DNA of 64,000 bases from Luteibacter yeojuensis (GTDB lineage: Bacteria; Pseudomonadota; Gammaproteobacteria; Xanthomonadales; Rhodanobacteraceae). A program made the position numbers and the translations under genes. The DNA lies in contig NZ_JAAQTL010000001.1 of NCBI RefSeq assembly GCF_011742875.1, positions 2,356,001 through 2,420,000 on the forward strand, read 5' to 3'. Under the pieces are notes generated by a model that saw only the letters and a program-made list of their open reading frames with translations, ran no database searches and was not told the origin of the DNA. Of the stretch, positions 59,676-64,000 are shown in pieces. Numbering within the stretch: position 1 is the stretch's first letter; every line of letters begins with the position of its first letter.

Positions 59676-59752
59676 GTAGGAGCCGCTACAGCGGCGAGAG
59701 AAATCTTGCCGCGGTGTCGCGACCTTCCCTCGCCGCTGTAGCGGCTCCTACA
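59676..59752. repeat. Paired REP-like elements, near-perfect dyad
   Basis: GTAGGAGCCGCTACAGCGGC + GAG (59676-59698) is mirrored by CTC + GCCGCTGTAGCGGCTCCTAC (59730-59752), the best-conserved copy of the family in this window. It separates the gene remnant from the histidine-kinase gene. Confidence 0.85.
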
Positions 59753-59764
59753 ACGGGGCTCTGA

Positions 59765-61048
59765 TCAGCGGAAGTCGATCGTCGAGATGGCGCCGGCCAT
59801 TTCCGGACGCGGGCGCAGGGAAACATCCCAGCCGTAGAGCTCGCACAGCCGGCGCACGATGGCGAGACCGAGGCCCGCCCCGCCCCCCGTGGCGCTTTCG
59901 CCGCGGATGCCGCGCTGGAAGAGTTTCTCGGCATCCTCCGGCTTGATGCCGGGACCGGTATCGATCACGTCGATGCGCCCGTCGAGCACGCGCACGGTGA
60001 CCATGCCTTCCATCGTGTACTTGATGGCGTTGCCGATCAGGTTCGTCAATGCGACCGACACCACCGAAGCAGGTGCGTTGACCGTCACCGAGCCGTCCGA
60101 CACCAGTTCGATCTCGATCGGCTTGCCGCCCATCTGCGGACGCTGGCTTTCGATGACGTCGGACGCGACCTTGGCGACGTCCGTGGTTTCGCCTCGCGTC
60201 GGGCCGCGGCGCTCGGCACGCGAGAGCAGCAGCAGCGCTTCGATCAGTTCGGTGGCCTGGCGCGACGCGCGCTCGATGCGCTTCAGCCGCTCGCGCAGCT
60301 TGTCGGTGAGGTCGGGCGAGCCCTGCAGGAGCTCCGTCGTGCTCGCGATGACGGCCAGCGGCGTGCGCAGTTCGTGGCTGACATCGGAATTGAATTCCCG
60401 GTCGCGCTCCACCACGGAGGTGAGGCGCATCGCATACTCGTCGAGTGCCACCGCCAGCTCGCCCACCTCGTCGTCGGCGAAATGCGGAGCGAGCGCCTCG
60501 GCCTTGCCGACGCGGCGGAAGTCGCGCAGGCGACGGGCCAGGTCGGTGACGGGGCGCAAGACGCGCGACGACAGCCACACGCCGAGCACGAGCGACATCA
60601 GGCCGAACAGGAACACCGCGGCGATGACGCTGGTGACGAGCTGGCGCTTGCCGAGTTCGTCGCGCGAGACGTCGAACTGGAGGAAGCTGATGATGCCGCC
60701 CTCGCGACGCACCGCCACCTTGTAGTGATGGCGCTTCTCGTCCTTGTCGGTCTCGTACAGATCGTGCACGCCCGTGCCCAGCGACTGCCAGTTCAGCGGC
60801 GCCTTGTAGATGGTGCGGTCGCTGAAGGTGGCGCCCTTCACGATCTCGAATTGCGGGCGCTCGTTCGGATTCGCCCGCACCTTCGCGTTGAGCGAATCGA
60901 CCTCGTCCTGCAAGGCGGAATTGATCAGCTGTTCCTCGACGCGCTCGCGAATGTTGAGAGCGGCGAACGCGAACAGCGCGCTCAGCCCAAAACCGAACAG
61001 CGTGAAGGTGACGATCAGTCGGAAACGAAGCTTACGCCTGGACCGCAT
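59765..61048 (-). CDS. Sensor histidine kinase (ColS-like)
   Basis: This is a 427-residue membrane kinase. A first membrane helix (about 10-31) and a periplasmic sensor of about 105 residues precede a second helix (137-159). Then come HAMP, HisKA with the phosphorylated histidine at about residue 225 (SDVSHELRTPLAVIAS), and the ATP domain with N box NLIGNAIKYT, G1 DTGPGI and G2 GAGLGLAIV. The gene overlaps its response regulator by 17 bp. Overall plan fits the ColS group that answers to metals or membrane stress in pseudomonads and xanthomonads; that assignment is tentative. Confidence 0.88.
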   Translation of the reverse strand: MRSRRKLRFRLIVTFTLFGFGLSALFAFAALNIRERVEEQLINSALQDEVDSLNAKVRANPNERPQFEIVKGATFSDRTIYKAPLNWQSLGTGVHDLYETDKDEKRHHYKVAVRREGGIISFLQFDVSRDELGKRQLVTSVIAAVFLFGLMSLVLGVWLSSRVLRPVTDLARRLRDFRRVGKAEALAPHFADDEVGELAVALDEYAMRLTSVVERDREFNSDVSHELRTPLAVIASTTELLQGSPDLTDKLRERLKRIERASRQATELIEALLLLSRAERRGPTRGETTDVAKVASDVIESQRPQMGGKPIEIELVSDGSVTVNAPASVVSVALTNLIGNAIKYTMEGMVTVRVLDGRIDVIDTGPGIKPEDAEKLFQRGIRGESATGGGAGLGLAIVRRLCELYGWDVSLRPRPEMAGAISTIDFR

Positions 61049-61718
61049 CCGGATCGACCATGCGGTATCCGATACCGTGACGCGTATGGATCAGCGGCTT
61101 CTCGAACGGCTTGTCGATAGCCGCGCGCAACCCGTGGATGTGCACGCGCAAGGAGTCGGAATCGGGCAGCTCCTCGCCCCACACGCGCTGTTCCAGGTCC
61201 TGGCGGGTAACGACCGACGGACTGGCCTCCATCAACGCCTGCAGGAGCTTCAGGCCGATGGGGTTCAGCTGGATCGACTTGCCTTCCCGCGTGACGGTGA
61301 GGGTATCGAGGTTGTAGGTCAGGCCGCCCACCTTGAGCACGCGGCTCTGCGGGCCCTTGCCACGTCGCGCCAGCACTTCCAGGCGCGCGGCCAGTTCCTG
61401 CAGGGCGAAGGGCTTGGTCATGTAATCGTCCGCGCCGGACTCGAAGCCGGTGAGCTTGTGCTCCAGCGAATCGCGGGCGGTCAGCATGAGGACCGGCGTC
61501 TGCTTGTGCGCCTCGTGGCGAAGCTTCTTTGCGACGTCCAGGCCGTCCATGCCCGGCAGGGTGAGGTCCAGCACGATCACGTCGAAGTCGTGGACCACGG
61601 CCAGGTGGAGCCCGGTGACGCCGTCGCCGGCGAAATCGACGACGTGGCCACGGTCCTCGAGGTAGTCCCCGATGTTGGTCGCGATGTCGGTATTGTCTTC
61701 GATGACCAGAACGCGCAT
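61032..61718 (-). CDS. OmpR-family response regulator (ColR-like)
   Basis: This is a 228-residue regulator with a receiver domain (acidic pair ED7-8, phosphorylated Asp51 in VLDLTLPGMDG, Lys in DDYMTKPFALQEL) and a winged-helix DNA-binding domain (about 130-224; NPIGLKLLQALMEA, DSDSLRVHIHGLRAAIDKPF, IHTRHGIGYRM). It is the first gene of the pair and overlaps the kinase. ColR-type regulators control envelope genes; the targets here are unknown. Confidence 0.92.
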   Translation of the reverse strand: MRVLVIEDNTDIATNIGDYLEDRGHVVDFAGDGVTGLHLAVVHDFDVIVLDLTLPGMDGLDVAKKLRHEAHKQTPVLMLTARDSLEHKLTGFESGADDYMTKPFALQELAARLEVLARRGKGPQSRVLKVGGLTYNLDTLTVTREGKSIQLNPIGLKLLQALMEASPSVVTRQDLEQRVWGEELPDSDSLRVHIHGLRAAIDKPFEKPLIHTRHGIGYRMVDPDAVQA

Positions 61719-61801
61719 GCGGCACTCCGTTGTGCGGTCGCTTTCAATCTTATGGGTATTGCGACTTCAAGCTTACCGGGGAATCGGTGAACCGGACAGC
61801 A

Positions 61802-61839
61802 GCAAAAGAAAGGCCCGGGCGGGGAACCCCGCCCGGGCC
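61802..61839 (-). terminator. Terminator of the rimB-rimK operon
   Basis: GGCCCGGGCGGGG, short loop, CCCCGCCCGGGCC (61812-61839); on the minus strand it is followed by TTTCTTTTGCT. The rest of 61719-61912 shows no gene. Confidence 0.75.
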
Positions 61840-61912
61840 GAAAGAACTACTGCCCCGATACCGTCACCCCGCGTCGCGGAATCACAGTGGGCCCTTTATA
61901 GGGGACCGTCCT

Positions 61913-62848
61913 TTAAATCGCTGTTAACCCCTTCGCGGACCGCGCTTTCCGGGGCTTCGCCGCGACCGGGCGCTCGGCCCGCCGGGCCTCGCAATGGGCG
62001 ACGATGGCGGCGGCCACGTCCACGCCCGTGCTGCCCTCGATGCCCTCCAACCCCGGCGAAGCGTTGACCTCGAGGAGCAACGGCCCGCGCGAGGAGCGCA
62101 ACAGGTCCACGCCGGCCACTTCCAGCCCGAGGGCCGAGGCGGCTTCGACGGCCACCCGGCGCTCGTCCTCGGACAGTTCGACCGCGGCGGCGGTGCCGCC
62201 GCGATGCAGGTTCGCGCGGAACTCGCCCGGGGCGGACGAGCGCTGCATGGATGCCACCACCTGGTCGCCGACCACGAAGCAGCGCAGGTCCTGGCCGTTG
62301 GCCTCGCGGATGAACTCCTGGACCAGGAAGTTGGCGTAAAGGCCGCGGAAGGCCTCGATGACGCTCTGCGAAGCCGAGCGCTTCTCCGCCAGGACCACGC
62401 CGGCGCCCTGGGTTCCTTCGTTCAGCTTGATGACATGCGGCGGGTCGCCGAGCATCGCCATCAGGTCGGCGGTGTCGTCGGGGTTGTCGCCGAAGGCGGT
62501 CAGCGGCATGTCCACCCCGCGGGCGGCCAGCAGCTGCAGGCAGCGCAGCTTGTCGCGGGCGCGCAGCACGGCGTCGGACGGATTGGGGGTGAAGACGCCC
62601 ATCAGTTCCAGCTGGCGGAGCACGGCGGTGCCATAGAAGGTGCTCGAAGCGCCGATGCGCGGGATCACGCAGTCGACCGGCCCGAGCGGCTTGCCCTTGA
62701 AGTGGATGGCGAACGACTGCGGCGCGATGCTCATGTAGCAGCGCAGCGGGTCGATGACGCGCACCGTGTGCTTGCGCTTGCGCGCAGCCTCCACCAGCCG
62801 CTGGGTGGAGTACAGCCGCGCGTTGCGCGACAGGATGGCGATCTTCAT
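61913..62848 (-). CDS. rimK: ATP-grasp ligase RimK (ribosomal protein S6 modification)
   Basis: This is a 311-residue ATP-grasp enzyme that adds glutamate residues to the C-terminus of ribosomal protein S6. Visible blocks are [40 protein letters not shown], the ATP-grasp loop [15 protein letters not shown], the [19 protein letters not shown] segment and the metal-binding [14 protein letters not shown]. Length is that of E. coli RimK plus a basic tail. It overlaps rimB by four bases. Confidence 0.95.
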   Translation of the reverse strand: MKIAILSRNARLYSTQRLVEAARKRKHTVRVIDPLRCYMSIAPQSFAIHFKGKPLGPVDCVIPRIGASSTFYGTAVLRQLELMGVFTPNPSDAVLRARDKLRCLQLLAARGVDMPLTAFGDNPDDTADLMAMLGDPPHVIKLNEGTQGAGVVLAEKRSASQSVIEAFRGLYANFLVQEFIREANGQDLRCFVVGDQVVASMQRSSAPGEFRANLHRGGTAAAVELSEDERRVAVEAASALGLEVAGVDLLRSSRGPLLLEVNASPGLEGIEGSTGVDVAAAIVAHCEARRAERPVAAKPRKARSAKGLTAI

Positions 62849-63294
62849 GACGGGTCCCGGACGGCGCGGCGCGGCGTCTGCGAGTAGGAAAGCGATGGAT
62901 CGACCACGAAACGCCCGTCGAGGGCGGTCCGGCCGAGCAGGAGGGGAAACAGCATGTGCCGCCGGTCGGTCAGGTTCACTTCCGCACCGAAACGGCGCCC
63001 GGCCAGCTCGACCTCGGTCCGGATGAACCAGCGTGCCGTGGTATGCCCGCCCGAATCGGTCACCGAGCGCCGCCCCGTCGCCCGCGCCTCGCACGGTGCC
63101 GACAGGCCGCCCTTGCGCGTGGTGCGGATCTGGAAAAGCAGCCAGGTACCGTCGGCGCGCTCGTCCACCTCCAGCCACTCGACATGCAGCGACGACGAGC
63201 GTGCGCCAGTGTCGAGTTTCGCCTTGAGGATCGGAACGCCGAGCGACGGAAGTGCGAGCCGTTCGCGCCAGCCTAGTGTGATGACATCAGCCAT
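62845..63294 (-). CDS. rimB: RimB-type ATP-dependent zinc protease family protein
   Basis: This is a 149-residue protein with a retropepsin-like fold (DUF785/RimB). The opening [20 protein letters not shown], the active-site [15 protein letters not shown] and the late [19 protein letters not shown] are typical. In Pseudomonas RimB trims the glutamate tails that RimK adds to S6, and the two genes form one operon, as here (ATGA overlap). The ATG at 63294 gives [13 protein letters not shown]; the upstream frame extension is rejected. The gap 63295-63468 shows nothing recognisable. Confidence 0.85.
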   Translation of the reverse strand: MADVITLGWRERLALPSLGVPILKAKLDTGARSSSLHVEWLEVDERADGTWLLFQIRTTRKGGLSAPCEARATGRRSVTDSGGHTTARWFIRTEVELAGRRFGAEVNLTDRRHMLFPLLLGRTALDGRFVVDPSLSYSQTPRRAVRDPS

Positions 63295-63468
63295 GGTCTG
63301 GAGCGACGGTGTGAGGACGACTTGGATCGCGGGGAACGATCCGGTGTGCGCGGCGGCCTGCCGCGATGTGAAAAGGATGCCCAACGCGCGGGGCCGGCGC
63401 AACTGGCGCGAGGCGGCCTGCCCGGAAAGGCCGTCACGCCCATGAAAAACGCGTGAAACGACCCTCGG

Positions 63469-64000
63469 CTAGGGCGTCTCGCGCTGACGCATCATGTAGA
63501 TGGCGCTGCCCACGCCGACCAGGGCCACCAGCCCCACGTAGTGCGCCGGGCCGAGGCCGCCAGCGGACTTCGCGAGGTATCCGACCAGTACCGGCGTCGC
63601 CGCCCCGCCGATGGCGTAGGCGATGTTGTAAGACAGGGAAATGCCGGAAAAGCGGATCGCCGGCGGAAAGGCGGCGACCAGGACGGCGGGCACGATGCCC
63701 GCCACGCCAGCGAACAATCCCGCCAGCGCATACAGCGGGAAAAGGTTCGAGCCGCCCGCGACGAGATCGAGGTAAAGCGCGTAGGTGCTGACGGCCAGGC
63801 CGAGCGAACCGACGAGCATGGCGCGGGCCTTGCCCTGCCAGTCGACGAGCAGGCCGCCGAGCACGCAGCCGATGCACAGCGCCAGCGCGGCGAGGCTGCC
63901 GCCGGCGAACGCGCGCGCGGGCGCGACGTGGAATGCCGTCTGCATGAGGGTGGGCGTCATCAGGATCACCACGACGATCGCGGCGGTGAGCACCCAGGTC
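63469..64000 (-). CDS. Major facilitator superfamily transporter, C-terminal part (5' end outside window)
   Basis: The frame stays open to the window edge; about 177 residues of the C-terminal half are present, with six hydrophobic segments. Features such as LGGLLVDWQGKARAMLVGSL (an inter-helix MFS loop) and YNIAYAIGGAATPVLVGYLA resemble the metabolite:proton symporter subfamily (ProP, KgtP, citrate carriers). The substrate cannot be told from this part. The first visible GTG (63993) is internal. Confidence 0.85.
   Translation of the reverse strand, partial: TWVLTAAIVVVILMTPTLMQTAFHVAPARAFAGGSLAALALCIGCVLGGLLVDWQGKARAMLVGSLGLAVSTYALYLDLVAGGSNLFPLYALAGLFAGVAGIVPAVLVAAFPPAIRFSGISLSYNIAYAIGGAATPVLVGYLAKSAGGLGPAHYVGLVALVGVGSAIYMMRQRETP

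Overview
The window is a 64-kb piece of a GC-rich (mid-60s percent) bacterial chromosome. It is densely coding, with short gaps and many ATGA-type gene overlaps. Gene content (an XylR-controlled xyl operon with an ABC importer, rimB-rimK, ahcY with an SAH riboswitch, a ColRS-like two-component pair, PQQ glucose dehydrogenase) and a dispersed repeat family built on a GGAGCCGC...GCGGCGAG dyad suggest a gammaproteobacterium of the Lysobacterales/Rhodanobacteraceae type (Luteibacter- or Dyella-like). This placement is inferred from content, not from a marker-gene search. No tRNA, rRNA, CRISPR array, insertion sequence or prophage was seen.

Layout: 1-4870 is an RHS polymorphic-toxin locus: the 3' part of a large rhs gene with its toxin tip and immunity gene, an orphan second tip with its own immunity gene, and a broken third tip. 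4872-10568 (minus) is a six-gene surface-polysaccharide operon (sugar ketoisomerase, aminotransferase, flippase, glycosyltransferase, polymerase, chain-length regulator). 10710-13893 (plus) is a redox operon: cytochrome b561, a Cyc2-like fused cytochrome-porin, a soluble cytochrome c and an outer-membrane barrel. 13958-17490 carries an ECF sigma factor, its zinc-type anti-sigma, a lipoprotein subtilase and dusB. A matched promoter-like motif (CAACCT, 17-18 bp, ACTCA) lies before the sigma gene, before the redox operon and, facing the other way, before the polysaccharide operon, so one sigma factor may control all three. This is the most novel-looking system in the window.

17517-25299 (minus) holds a DUF417 protein, a DctA-type symporter, the lower half of the gallate / protocatechuate-4,5-cleavage pathway (LigI, LigK, GalB, GalD), a LysR regulator and an OprB-like porin; two matching LysR-type sites precede galD and the porin gene. 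25694-30938 is a molybdenum-enzyme island (YdeP-like oxidoreductase, FdhD, MobA, MoeA), with a repeat element inserted in frame inside fdhD. 31152-35858 (minus) has an EF-G paralogue, preceded by what looks like a translated leader and attenuator, and gcd. 36090-38478 has an aldo/keto reductase and metK.

38721-47741 is the xylose region: xylA-xylB-xylF-xylG-xylH on the minus strand, xylR divergent, then galM. After uup and ppc comes ahcY with its riboswitch, a redox-type gene pair with a divergent LysR regulator, metF, ilvE, two small secreted proteins, a gene remnant beside a repeat, a ColRS-like two-component system, rimK-rimB and the 3' part of an MFS transporter cut by the window end. MetK, AhcY and MetF form most of the activated-methyl cycle but lie in separate units, each with its own control element.
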